From Gracilaria gracilis (lineage: Eukaryota > Rhodophyta > Florideophyceae > Gracilariales > Gracilariaceae): a DNA stretch of 64,000 bases. This document shows positions 23,286 to 34,301 of the stretch, piece after piece (positions within the stretch are counted from its first letter, which is position 1; each line of letters begins with the position of its first letter). Location of the stretch: the NCBI GenBank assembly GCA_030374805.1, contig JARGSG010000004.1, positions 310,001 to 374,000 on the forward strand, in the 5' to 3' direction. Under the pieces are notes generated by a model, which had not been told where the DNA came from, searched no databases, and saw only the letters and a program-made list of their open reading frames with translations. The position numbers were made by a program, and so were the translations under genes.

Positions 23286-23759
23286 ATGATGAGGTCAGAT
23301 GTTGGTCAGAGTTTTGTTGTTTACAACGAAGTCGAAATAAGTACAGTTGCAGATGACGTGCGTTCTGGTGTTGGCATTCCACTCGCTGGTGCACTTTGTA
23401 GAAAACAAGAAATAGAGAAAGGGCAGTCTGATGAGTTCGGTGGAAGTATATCGAGCGCAAAAACGACCGAGTTCTTCGCCGAACGTCTTGGTCGTGATAG
23501 TCCAATTAGTGCAAGCGATGACAAAAGCAAATTTGTTCATAGGTTGCTGGCGCTTCCGAAAGCCGAAAAAAGCCCATTGCGCACTCATCTTCTTGTGTTA
23601 AAAGAATCTATTGGAGACCAAACGGTTATGGACGAATCAGGATGGAAGTGGTACACCCCAGTTCCTGATGATTCAGGTGCTTCATTTTACCCTGAAATCA
23701 TTGGTTCTGACTCTCACATGGAAGAAGCAGATAAGAGCGACTTCGCTCGCTCGGTTTGA
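23286..23759 (+). CDS. Unrecognised 157-residue ORF
   Basis: It starts at ATG 23286, about 20 bases after the LTR remnant, and ends at TGA. The product is hydrophilic and mildly acidic, with no membrane segment, zinc motif or repeat; segments such as SGWKWYTPVPDDSGASFYPE look like real protein rather than a shadow frame. It may be a host fragment or part of an older element cut by the chromovirus. I do not recognise it. Confidence 0.35.
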   Translation: MMRSDVGQSFVVYNEVEISTVADDVRSGVGIPLAGALCRKQEIEKGQSDEFGGSISSAKTTEFFAERLGRDSPISASDDKSKFVHRLLALPKAEKSPLRTHLLVLKESIGDQTVMDESGWKWYTPVPDDSGASFYPEIIGSDSHMEEADKSDFARSV

Positions 23760-24184
23760 CGTTGTAGGTTTCCAAGCCTGGCATGCTTAAAGAACAAGCA
23801 TAGAGCTTTCATTAAAGCAGAATTTCATTTAAAATAAAACCTGCGAAGTTGCATTACGGCCGTTCGATCTGCAAGGTGTTCTACTTTGCACTGCCCAGGA
23901 AGGTACGTTGGGTTAAATTGTAAGTGTTGCAGAAGAAAACGACCAAAACCTTTTTGTCTTAGTTAGCCGAAAGTGGGTGCAATATTTGGCGCGGCGGGTC
24001 GTTCGGAAAATACGCGGGAGAAGGCAACAACAGCTCAAAGAGGGTTGCAGTGAAATAGGAAAAAGGGTGAGTTACAGGCACGGCTTACAAGGTCATGAAA
24101 CTGGAGAAGGCACACCACTGTATCGATGAGTTTTGCACGGCAAAAAAATCTATGCCTTTCCACTATATTTAGTACGAAGACCGA

Positions 24185-24688
24185 TTGTCCATGGCATATG
24201 TGATAGAAAACGATGAAAGAGGAATGGATGCCGACGGGGATACGTTGGAGATGAAATTTCTGAATTCGAAGTCCGTCAGAGCAGGAGTATACAAAATATG
24301 GTGGCAGAAAGAAGGTAGATCAGAAAAAGGAATGGTACCAGCAGGCATAAACGTTTGCATCTACATGGCGGAAATAGTAATGATGAAAGAATCCCTCACT
24401 TACACCCCGCAAAGTTTCGAAGGAATAGTGCGCATTCTCACCGATTCGAACGCCGTTTGCGACGCACTACAAGGAAACCTACGTCGTCAACCGAGACACT
24501 TACAGTGGCTTGTGGAGGGTATCGACGCTCTGAGCGCTAGATGTGAAGTGTACATCTCTTGCATACCGAGCCACTGTGGCATCAAACGTAACGAACGTGT
24601 AGACTCGATGACAAAATCTGGCCTCTCGACCCAATTGAACAGGAAGCTGACATTTCTATTGACATGTTGGATGTCAAAGCAATGCTGA
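24185..24688 (+). pseudogene. LINE-type RNase H domain remnant
   Basis: A 167-codon frame with the second half of an RNase HI domain of the kind carried by non-LTR retrotransposons. AEIVMMKESL holds the catalytic Glu helix, RILTDSNAVCDALQG the TDS Asp, and VYISCIPSHCGIKRNERVD the conserved P-x-H-x-G-x-x-x-N-E-x-x-D ending (final catalytic Asp). The first Asp strand is not visible, and no reverse transcriptase precedes it, so this is a 3' fragment of a LINE, as expected from 5' truncation plus decay. The ATG in frame is near 24191 but is probably not a real start. Confidence 0.55.
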
Positions 24689-24852
24689 CAAGGTCAGGGA
24701 AGTCAGGTACAAACTATGCTTCAGATTCAAGCTCTGCCCTTTCGATGCCGCCCGACTAGAAGACGTATCGCAAAGTGCTCTTCGTCGAAACTTGGTCATT
24801 CACATTATCTTACAAGCTAATGCTCGTGTCGTTCAGATTTATAAGCTACCCA

Positions 24853-25313
24853 TCATTCCGTGTAGTAGTTGAACTTACGACAAACAGGGAGTCGCAATTC
24901 TCTGCCGAAGAATGCTGTTTCATGTTCCTCCGCTTGCTCAAAGCCTAACGACCTGGATACTGCGTCAACATATCCAACCTCACAGATTAGATCCAAAACC
25001 TCTTGAAGCCGTTCCATACTCCCATACTCGGTCCAGTACTTAAGATAGAAGTCCACCAGATCGAATTCTTCGTGCTCTAACTCAAATGTAGAAAGAAAAT
25101 CAACGGCATCTAGAAATGGAAACGAAAGTTGGGTTTAAAACAAATCGATGAACGTACAATTTTGATTTTCACCCACTATCACGTCCAAGGGGTCTATGTC
25201 ACCATTCACAAGTGCAATTGGCACTTCATAGCTCGCAACTTTATCGAACAACCGTTCTAGATACGCCCGAAACTCCTTCTTGTACTCACGTTCATCACAA
25301 TACAGGTGGTCGC
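24853..25313 (-). pseudogene. APH-like phosphotransferase, C-terminal half
   Basis: Reading the minus strand from the TGCA at 25314 gives an APH-fold (PF01636-type) segment. IALVNGDIDPLDVIV corresponds to the catalytic LxHGDxxPxNxxV loop (His replaced by Asn), and CTFIDLF corresponds to the metal-binding FIDWE-type strand. After an in-frame TAA, PFLDAVDFLSTFE and the C-terminal helices continue in the same frame to 24853. APH-fold enzymes phosphorylate small molecules such as choline or aminoglycosides; the substrate here is unknown. The N-terminal half lies 15 kb away at 40163-40670 on the same strand, separated by the inserted transposon. The stop, the changed loop and a one-base frame difference between halves mark it as a pseudogene. 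Confidence 0.65.
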
Positions 25314-25328
25314 TGCAATTAGTGTGGG
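25314..25328. repeat. Left target duplication TGCA and left TIR
   Basis: TGCA at 25314-25317 is followed by ATTAGTGTGGG at 25318-25328, the exact inverse of the right end. The APH coding frame stops matching at this point. Confidence 0.7.
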
Positions 25329-25468
25329 CCACACTATTTCGGTGACTCCCGTTTCCACTACCCTCACATGAATTAGTGAGGGCCTCACTATTTCTGAACC
25401 CACACTATTTCTGTCGGACTTTATTTACTGTGGGCCACACTAATTATCAACCACACAAATAGTGTGGG
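25320..25468. repeat. Subterminal array of TAGTGTGGG motifs and small hairpins
   Basis: The first 150 bases of the element repeat the TIR core in both orientations: hairpin TAGTGTGG-G-CCACACTA at 25320-25336, a variant TAGTGAGG-G-CCTCACTA at 25374-25390, CCCACACTA at 25399-25407, a further TGTGGGCCACACTA at about 25429-25442 and TAGTGTGGG at 25460-25468. The right end has CCCACACTAAT again at 40131-40141 besides the terminal copy. Clusters of this kind are transposase-binding sites in CACTA (En/Spm) and similar elements. Confidence 0.65.
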
Positions 25469-25478
25469 TGACACCTAC

Positions 25479-27332
25479 TCAGTTTGAGCTCCCACCAACG
25501 TCTTTCTCCTCGAAGTTTGACCTATACTTGTTGATAATGGCTTGCAGTTCGGGAAAAAGCTGCCTTTCCTCCAATAATACGTTCAACTTTAAGGCAAGCC
25601 CGCACCGTATCATAGCCTTTCGAGCGTAGCTCAGTCCTTCTTTATCTCTTTGCAAGCTAACCGCACGTACCGAGCGCGCTGCCAGCTTCATGAAATGGCA
25701 TTTGAAGGGATTGTGGAGCTTTCCAGACGCATTTCCCCCGTCTACCCACATTTGATTGTCCAACATCTCCATCTGGAAGTCGTCTCGCTCACAACGCTAA
25801 TAGGTTTTCAGTTTCTGTATCACAAAAGTACCGGCCGGTTGCACCAGGTGCGTCGTGTTGCAAGGAAAAAAGCGTATCTCCGTGCTGCTTTCTTTCAAAG
25901 CCCCTTTAACTTAATCGGCTACATCATGTGTACTCACATCTTCAACATACAGAATACGTTTGCGGCTGCCAGGAAGTGGCGTGAAAACTCTCTATTCTCG
26001 AATCCATTGTGGAAAAACACGGCGGTCCACCCAGGCCTTTGGTCCGATTCGGTATACCACACCAGGAAGGGTATCGGGTAGCCCACGAACGGGATAGCTC
26101 TTACCAACATTTTTCCAGATCAACATCGGTATTTCCAATTTTGCTGACGATCTTCCTGAGATAAGAACCATCATCGTCATTCCATCGTCTTCTGACACAA
26201 CATGTGCGTATCGGACTGATTTGTCCCCCATCAACGCAAATGTTTTGTGATTGTCCATATTAATACAGAAGTGAGTTCCATCGGCATTGAAAATATCTTT
26301 TTCCTTAACACTGCTTAATCGAAAGTCTCTTGCAAGCTTGCCAAGGTGATATGTGGCCCCCCCTTCGATTTGCTCTTGCTTGTTTGCAAAGACTATCAAC
26401 TTGCCGCACTGCGCGCGGCTGACGATGTTCGAACGTTCCATAAACGATTGGATCCACCTGGTTGTTATATGATCTTGAATGGGCTTGTTAGAGCGAGGAT
26501 CAGTCATGGCCGTGTGATACGAGGCTTGTGTGGACTTCTCGATCAGTTGAACAGTGAGCTTGCGAAGAAATCGAGTGGTGAATTTGACACCTGAGCTCCT
26601 CATTATGCGGAACTCGCTGAGAAGATCGGCTTGCAATGCCGCCACCCATGGCGTCAGTTTGCGTTTTCTTCTTGACTGTGCCTTGACGTCGTGTTGTGTA
26701 AGTCCTTGTTCGGTGTATTTCACAAAGGAAAAGTTGTGTTTCTTTGATACTCTGTTGTGCCCAATTACTACCGTGTGATGCTGCTTCCAGTATCTACTTG
26801 CTTTCTACAAGTTTGCTTTGACTGTGCCACGAAACAAGCAAGGAAAATGTCTTACAGCTCGAGACACAACATGTTTAGTGCCATTGTCAGTGGAGTAGTT
26901 AATCATCCACTGTGTAATTGTGGCTCTATGGGACTTTGTAAGGACGTTTTGTACATGGCGTTGATTTGAGAGTTGGTCTCGTGACTCTACATCTGTGACT
27001 CCTGGTTGTGGGGCTGTTGGTTCGCTTTGGGAAGAAGATACTGCATCATTGGACAGCGGCGTGGACTGGAATGCCATCTTGGCAAATGCACTTATGACCG
27101 GAGAGGCATGGAGGGACATCATCATCAGGAGCAAGTGCTTTGTTCCTCGGCGCTGCGTCATCGCTGCGTTGTGAAACAGTAGGTGCAGTACACTGTAATG
27201 GCATTGGCACCATGGCGCATGGAACATCGGTGCCTGAACTAGGTGTACCAACCAAACGTTCCAACGGCACGTACCTATCGCACAGTACCAGTAGAACATA
27301 ACGAAGTGGAACTCTGTACCGTGCATCAGCAC
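25479..27332 (-). pseudogene. pogo-like DDE transposase of oomycete type, with in-frame stops
   Basis: One minus-strand frame of about 618 codons reads throughout as a pogo-like transposase. The N-terminal DNA-binding part (SHRATITQWMINYSTDNGTK, then AVRHFPCLFRGT) is followed by a second HTH-like region ending in TTRWIQSFMERSNIVSR. The catalytic domain has IFNADGTHFCINMDN (first Asp), then DDGMTMMVLISG and SYPVRGLPDTLPGVVYR. C-terminal to it are LVQPAGTFVIQKLK and LSYARKAMIRCGL. I recall very similar proteins from oomycete genomes. Four stop codons interrupt it (near 26803, 25989, 25928 and 25810) without any frameshift. The second catalytic site, usually VDNCSGH, reads VEDVSTH. The gene is dead. 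It ends about 10 bases inside the subterminal repeats of the larger element. Its own TIRs were not identified. Confidence 0.8.
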
Positions 27333-27841
27333 GTAAACTCAGTAGCTACAACTACTTTAAAAAGTACAGGCAATTGTTGCGCTCCTTGTAAGTACACTGG
27401 TAGTCCGAACAGGTAACGGAGAAATCAATTAGAAAGCTTTAGAAAAAAAACCTTGCGCCCACACCTCCTCATTTCCGTATAGTTATAATGCAAAAGTGTA
27501 GAACAGTTCAACGCATATCATCCAACAACATCTTTTGTTCAAGACTAAGCACACTGCAAACATTAACAGATTTCTAAATACTGTGACACTTTTGTAATGA
27601 CTGCAACTCACACTCGTCCAGATTATTACTATCTGTCAGAAGTCGATTAAGTACCATTACTTCTTTCGCCCAAACAGGAGCATGAGACCTGTTCATTCCT
27701 CCAGCCCGTACACCACAAATTCCCTGAATAGATTTCGTTCTCTATCAAAGAGAAAACGCGGTTAGAGAGAATTTATCTGTAAAAAGTGGTGTCCAACATT
27801 ACACACATACCTTCACCGCCACAAATCCAAGTGCGTACAAG
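27333..27841. other. Stretch without a gene between pogo-like remnant and LTR element
   Basis: AT-rich sequence with no frame of note. It probably contains the 5' end of the pogo-like element. TTCAT at 27842-27846 just after it is the left target duplication of the next element. Confidence 0.4.
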
Positions 27842-27846
27842 TTCAT

Positions 27847-28271
27847 TGTAGTGCAATAGAATAAGCCCATATTTGGTATGCATAGTAGCATAGTAGTAGT
27901 TTAATGTGCACAATGTGCCCCTCAGGGTGTCCACGTGTAGGGTTCATGCACTGCGTTATGCAAGTTTTCGGGGACCCCCTTTGTAGGTAGATTGTTTATT
28001 TTTTTTCGACCCGTGGCTGCTGACCCCGGAGATGCACTTAAGCACCTCTTGCTGGGCAGAGCTGACCGTGGTAAACATCAAGCACCCCCTAGCCGATTCT
28101 TCATCGTCTAGTTTTCCATAGGGTCGTTCTGCCGCCGCTACCAGTGCTGCACGCATGTCTCGTGCCCCGTTGTTATCGTCGCTGCCCGCTCCTTTGTCCC
28201 CACTTGGTTGTTGCGCATAGTATCTCTATTTCTTGGGCATTGTTGATACTCACTCGCGTGAGTGTACTTCA
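27847..28271 (+). repeat. 5' LTR of the LARD-like element (425 bp)
   Basis: It starts TGTAGTGCAATA and ends GTGTACTTCA, and is preceded by TTCAT. It shares with the 3' copy long identical blocks, for example around GGGCATTGTTGATACTCACT near the end. Confidence 0.9.
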
Positions 28272-28272
28272 T

Positions 28273-28288
28273 TGGTCTCCCCACTTAG
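28273..28288 (+). other. Primer-binding-site candidate of the LARD-like element
   Basis: TGGTCTCCCCACTTAG starts one base after the LTR and differs at one position from the chromovirus site at 14406. The shared site suggests the same tRNA primer and a common origin. Confidence 0.6.
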
Positions 28289-28510
28289 AATAACCCCAGT
28301 GGGTCATTCTTGGTTTATTTCCGTTTCAACCCCTCTTTTGGGATTGGGTTCGCTTTTCAGAACCGCCTCGAACCCTCTCGAGACCTACAAACTCACCTGG
28401 AAACGCTGCATGGTTATAGTTACCGTCTTTCTTATTCACTGGTTGTTTCGAACTCGCCCATTGGGATTTCTTTGCCGCAAGCCGGACAAAAAGCGTTTCG
28501 CCTTACCATC

Positions 28511-28927
28511 ATGACCACCCCTCCAGGGTTTTCTCGTGAGCATGTCGACAAGGCTGTGACCCCTCGGGATTTCGGCGCAGTCGAAGTCGCGCCAGATACC
28601 CACTCACGGGCCCACAGTACTCGGAGTACCCATAGAGAGATCCTATCTCCCGTGGACGAGCCGGAAAAACTTCTCCGTCAGTCTACCCCCACCGAGTTCC
28701 GGAATCGTGTGGAGGTCAGGCGTCAGCAGGCCTGCATAGAAATACCTCCGCAGCCCCAAAGGGAAGCACCGCTCAACCACTTGGGCGGCGCCCCGCCTGT
28801 GTCTACTGGAGGGGAGCTCCCTTTCCTCACTGATGGGTCATTCGTAGCCCTGAAGCCATTAGTGGAGTCCATGGTCGCCCATGAGGTCGAAAGTCGAATT
28901 CCCCAAAGGGTTCATGCGGAAGTGTAA
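28511..28927 (+). mobile_element. Short gag-like ORF of the LARD-like element
   Basis: An open frame of 138 codons from ATG 28511. It is rich in Pro, Glu, Arg and Thr and has no conserved motif. Its place just after the primer site suggests a relic or shortened gag. The sequence after 28930 shows no further retroelement coding. Confidence 0.4.
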
Positions 28928-28929
28928 GC

Positions 28930-31900
28930 CTTGATGGACACTTTAGTTTATTGGGTCGCTTCAAAGATGACCATTTCTGGAGTTCTAGAAGGCGCAATTG
29001 CCACCAGTGTGCACACTGTGGCAAATTGTCGTTTTCGGCTTGTCCCAACAGTGGACAAGTTACTCGTTTCAAAGTTTCTTTGTTATGCTGATTTGGCAAA
29101 CGTACTTTATCCCTTCGGGTGCTGCAGTCGATTCACGGCCCGAGTGGGACCCCTCTCTAGACAGACCAAGTTTGGACGTTCATCCTTGTCGGCAAACAGA
29201 AGTACCGGCCGCGTACTTATAAAGAGACGCGGTACACGGGAAGAAATGAACCCTCCAAACCGACACCGGACCAGGAGAGAGGTGAACCGTAGAGGTACTA
29301 ACCTTCACAAGCCGTGCGCTTTGAGCCCGGACGCGGATGCCAAGACCTAGCGTTTTAACACCTTCTCCTCTGAAGTCGATATATTCACTACCTGGATTCT
29401 ACCCCATTGGGATCCAAGATCTTTTGCTCTTGTTGTCTCTTTTGTTCTAGCTTGTTTTCCTCACGGGAGTTACTTATTTCTCTTACTTTGCTCTATCCCC
29501 TTTTCTTTTCTCCCGAAACCCCTTTTTGGGTTTCGAACACCTCCATGTCAGAACGCCCGTGCTCCTCGCTTCCTTCGCTTGGGAGAAAATAACCCTGACA
29601 CGGGAGGTTTCCTTCTTGTATCTTTTTCGCAGATTGGGTACGAATGCGGCTTGGCAACGAGTTGCTATCTTTTCTTTCTGGAACACTCTTTCCCAACTGG
29701 GTGTTTGTCTACTGATTCCTGACGCCATCGTGGTCGTGCCGTTTTGGGTTTTGTTACGGATACAGTATCCGGTAGAGGTGGCTTCCTGGCCACATTAACT
29801 GAGAAGGCTCCCATTGGGTAAGTCATTTTATACTAGAAGCTGTGTTCCCATTTGGGTCGTGTTCACGTTGATGAACAGGAAACTCCTTCTTCTCTGAAGT
29901 GAAGTTGTCGAATTCACCCTTGCGGGAAAAGGCGACGAAGTCAATGTAGGGCACGAACTTCCTCGACACTATGAGGATTTATCCTCACGCATTGGAAACG
30001 CTTTGGACCCCTCACAGGTTTCCAAATTGGTTCCCGCTCCGTGGTTGACCAATAATTTGATATTTTGGTTTATCCCTCACTGGGAAACCTGATACCAGGA
30101 TATTCGTTAACCGACATAGCCGTGGTGGGATTATAGTTTTTCAGCGAACTCCACATTGGCTTGGATGACAGCTTTTCGCAATGAGCCATTCTGGAGAGAA
30201 CAGTTTTCGAGTCCTCTACAGAACCAAAATGGTTTTCATTTTGTCATCAATTAACCTTCAAGGGATGAATCACAGGCGTTTTTGGACCCCAATGGGTTTC
30301 TTCGCATCTCTACGGTATTATTCAATACCGTTCTGGATGAACCGCTTACGGATTCTACCCTTTTGGGAATCTTTTGTTTCTTTGGCTTTCGTTTATGCAT
30401 CTGGACTTGTTTCCGTTCGAGCCCTTCATCTGGGTTTTATATCCATATTTTTTGTTAGTTTATACGCACCCTGATATCCCCCGTTCTGTCTTTCGAAATA
30501 CCGCTTGGGCCTTGGCAACTCGTGCAGCGCGCTCGCTTAAAAGGGGGAGAATGATTGTGTATTTTATGACCCCCTACGGGTCGTGGGTCGAAGATATGCG
30601 AGCCACTGACGATACGGCTTTTCATAGATTTCTGACCGTCAATGCTCTATGGGACAGTGGCCCATAGTCGCAGGACTTCTGGGGAGCCATTGATCTAATT
30701 CCCTACGGCGTTGTCGTTCGCCCTCTTGCGGGACGCAGCCGCGCACGCTCGCGCACCTTCCACGAACCTCCTGCGCTGATTTTGGTCCGCTTTCCCCGTT
30801 TGGGCAAGAAAATTTTTGGCATAGTCTTCCCCCGGCCATGGCGGCCAAAACTTTTCCCGGCGGGATAGCGCCAGTTCAAAGCCCTCTTGGGTCTCGCATA
30901 GGACTCGGGAACGGATCGCGCTACTTTGGAAGCCATTGGGACCCCTTCGGGACGACTTGGGAGGACTTGGAACACCCGCAATGCGGAGCGCAAAACCTCT
31001 TGAGGACTGTGCACACCCGACAGGAAGCTGTACATCGCTGGCGTGCGCCGTTGCACTCCGAAATCACTCACATAAGACACGCGCGCGCCATGCACAGTTG
31101 CGCGCACCATTATGCGCCGCTGCAAGCGTGCAAAACGCCGCGTGGGCCACGCGCATAAGTAGCCATTTCGGTCTACAGTATTGCCCGTAGGGAGGCCGTT
31201 CGGCGCGGTCAAAAAAGTATAAGTATTTTGATGTGCCGCGGACCCCAAAACGGGCATTACGAGCCCTTAAAACGTCCGCGTTTCGGAGATATGAGCGAAA
31301 CAAAGAATTGCCCTTTTTGGCCCCACACGGGAGGGTAATTTCCGGGCAAGATTTTTTGATTCTCCTGGCAAGTAACCCCCTAAATATTTAGAGCATTCTG
31401 GCCTATTTGCCTACAGAGGATATTAACATTGCGCCCCATGGCGTACTGTGCACCACGCGGCCCTGCTGGCACGAGCGACGCGTAACTGCGCACTGCCGAG
31501 TGCTCACTGCAGCCGTCCAACGAGGCCCACGGTGCTCCCCACTAGAATATCTCGGCATTTGGAGCCCAACCGCACTCCAACAAGAGAAGGAGACCCTACC
31601 AGGGCGTCTTGCGCCGCATTCGCGCAGTGCCGCATGCTGCGCACATGTCAAACAGTGCCCACATGCGTAATCTGATTCATGAAGGGAATGATTTCGCCGG
31701 CACTGCGCTTCTTGCAAGGGAATGGAGAGAAGCAAAAGTTTTTTTATTGACTCTATCAGAGCTTACGCGCCTATCATGACGACTCCTGCAACCCACCGGG
31801 ACCACAGTTGACTAAGAAAGCCTGGCCCTCACCAGGACGTTCGTCACCGTGCTCGTGCCTATCGGAAGGACTCCCTTTCTCCGGATCAACTGCCGTCGGA

Positions 31901-33578
31901 ACTTGATCCCAACTCCAGATATGGGCGTGGTTTAAGCAACCGCAGCATGCAGCTGTACGGCTGCGGTGCGCAGTCTCTCGCAGGGTGAACAGACGTGGAG
32001 TACATAAGCAATGCATTGCGCGCAGAGGAACCTCGCCTTCTTGGGATATCATTAGCAATTTCATACAAACCTTTGGACGTATGTCGCTCGAGCATAGACC
32101 TTTTCGGGAAAACAACTTCGAGAACATCACTCTCTCAAGCTGTACCGCCCATTTATGGAGGTAAGGACATCCCTTGGGACGACCAGCTGGATATTCACAG
32201 CCAGTGGTTCGGTATAGCGCAGATTCAAAAAATAACCCTACGGGACTATACTGGAAGATGGTCAATCGCCTACAAAAAGATGTTATTCAATGAAGTGGAA
32301 CAATGTGGAATCGGACGGGCAATTAGAAGGATTGTTAATTGCACCTTCGCAATGCGACCCTACAAGAAATTTTTTCATTTTCGTGAGTGCAAGTGGAGCG
32401 CATCTTTTGCAGAGTTCAGCATCCACCTGCACTCGATCTATACGCCGTTCGCGCTCCAAATGGACACCCTTGTCAGGGCAGATTAATTTTTTTAATAGTT
32501 TATTTCATTATTGTGAGTGCGCGTGGAGTGCACCTGGACATCGCGGGGGGCAGACTACGAACAATGTGGGCGCCGAAAGAGTGCAATATGTATCGTTTGC
32601 ACTCCATATGCGTTCAATCCGCTTAGCAAGAGTCCTCCAATTGGACACCACGAAATTAAGCTGCAAACGCAGATTACGTGCACTCGATATGAAGTCCGTT
32701 TGGCATCCACGTATCCTCCACAAGTGCGGCCCACCCTCAAATTGCACTCCTCTTTCTCCAAAAATTTCTTATAGGGCGATCTGCGGAAAGATCACGCGTG
32801 CTTTGGCCCCTTTTTGGGTACTGCAAATCATCAAAGCACACGTTCCCACACTGGGGAAACAACGTACAACGCTCGGCTCGCGCATACGTCGACCGAAAAA
32901 GTTGTTCGTCCTAATGGTGTATTTGCTGTAGTTCGGTACCACAACCCATGGAGGACTCTGGCTGTCTGGAACTCAGTACGTTGGTCGTGTACTCTTTGTC
33001 CCATCCGTGCTGGGACTTTGGCAATCTGGTCAGCACTATCGCTTCCTCAGGAGCCAAACGGACGGAGCCCTATTTTACGAATGTCGTTTCCCATGATGGG
33101 TTCAGTGCAGCCCATGTGCACTGTCAGTTCGGTCACGGCGCGCAATGGGACTTCCAAATTTTGGGTCAGCACCCAACGGACGGGACACGTGATATGAACA
33201 GAGGTTCTGTCACGTCAGACTCGCGCACCGTGACACTAGCCCACCAGACAACTCCTCCACTCGCTGGAAGGGGTCGGCAGGAGTACTCTCTACAACCTCA
33301 CCATTACTGGGACGACTTCGAAAAACGAAAATGTTGTCAACCCAGCCGGGAATAGCCGTGTGTTCGTCTCCGATTCGATCTATCGCTCTCCCGCTCGTTA
33401 GCAGCCCATTCGGGAATTCGCTACACAATATGTGTATTGTGTCACTCGCCTACACTTGATGGTTACCCAAATGGGATCTTGGCGGATTCAAAGGTTAGGG
33501 TTGGATGTGTTTGCCCTCGCGATTAGTCCTTCCCCTGCATGAAAATGTTCTGCCAGCCTCGGGACGAGGCTAGGCCTA
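28930..33578. other. Non-coding internal region of the LARD-like element
   Basis: About 4.6 kb without a convincing gene. Several frames of 60-210 codons in both directions lack motifs and cross GC-rich low-complexity sequence. The region is marked by many short inverted pairs of the form CCC-(3-6 bases)-GGG, for example 29402-29412, 29810-29818, 29847-29856, 30287-30296, 30358-30367, 30571-30580, 30795-30804, 30882-30891, 33404-33413 and 33466-33475. Around 32380-32760 a GTGAGTGC..GTGGAGTGCA motif and CACTCGATAT-like motifs recur a few times. Confidence 0.6.
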
Positions 33579-33588
33579 AGAAAGGGTC

Positions 33589-34013
33589 TGTAGTGCAATA
33601 AAATCACCCCATATTGGGTATGCATAGTAGCATAGTAGTAGTTTAGTGTGCACAAGGTGCCCTTCAGGGCGTCCACGTGTAGGACTCATGCACTGTGTTG
33701 TGCAAGTCTTCAGGGACCCCCTTTGTAGGTAGATTGTTTATTATTTTTCTACCGGTGGCTGCTGTCCCCGGAGATGCACTTAAGTACCTCTTGCTGGGCA
33801 GAGCTGACCGTGGTAAACCTCGAGCACCCCCTAGCCGATTCTTCATCGACTAGTTTTCCATAGGGTCGTTCTGCTGCCGCTACCGGTGCTGCACGCCTGT
33901 CTCGTGCCCCGTTGTTATCGTCGCTGCACGCTCATTTGTCCCCGCTTGGGTGCTGCGCATAGTATCCCTATTTCTTGGGCATTGTTGATACTCACTCGCG
34001 TGAGTGTACTTCA
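33589..34013 (+). repeat. 3' LTR of the LARD-like element (425 bp)
   Basis: It starts TGTAGTGCAATA after the purine tract at 33579-33588 and ends GTGTACTTCA, followed by TTCAT (34014-34018). Same length as the 5' copy and about 93 percent identical by eye. Confidence 0.9.
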
Positions 34014-34301
34014 TTCATCTGAAATGGTTCATTTTGTAGTGAGTCCACGGGTAGTGCCGGAAGTAACTGCGCTAACTCATGACCCTTCATATCGTTCAGA
34101 GCGGACTTTGCAGTCGCAAGCGCTTCTAGTACAGACGCGTAACACGCTGACGCCCATGCGTCCTTAAATCCTTCTTCGCATTTATGTTATCCTGTCTTCA
34201 ACAGTTTTGCGGCGTATTCCTTTCTTGCAACGTCAGTGGATTTCGATCGACTATAGAGTGGACAGAATGTAGGCAATGAGTTGGAAAAGGCGGAGAACTG
34301 C

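Larger units (their letters stand above)
27847..34013 (+). mobile_element. LTR element without pol (LARD-like), 6.2 kb, looks structurally whole
   Basis: Two 425-bp direct repeats bound an internal region of 5.3 kb, with TTCAT duplicated at 27842-27846 and 34014-34018. A primer-site candidate (TGGTCTCCCCACTTAG, 28273) and a polypurine tract (AAGAAAGGG, 33579) sit in the right places. The internal region has one short gag-like ORF and no protease, RT, RNase H or integrase motif that I can see. This makes it a large non-autonomous derivative, likely mobilised by a related chromovirus: its LTR starts TGTAGTGCAA like the solo LTR at 37597, and its primer site resembles that of the chromovirus. 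The two LTRs differ at roughly 30 of 425 positions by eye, so the insertion is not recent. Confidence 0.85.

Noticed and set aside
25470-27350. Possible TIR pair of the pogo-like element (CTACTCAGTTTGAG at about 25474 and GTAAACTCAGTAG at about 27333)
   Set aside because: Only about 11 of 14 positions agree and no TA duplication is evident; it could be chance.
30703-31257. 184-codon minus-strand frame inside the LARD-like element
   Set aside because: GC-rich, with Arg/Pro-rich translation and no motif; overlapping frames on the other strand are equally long. Treated as a shadow.
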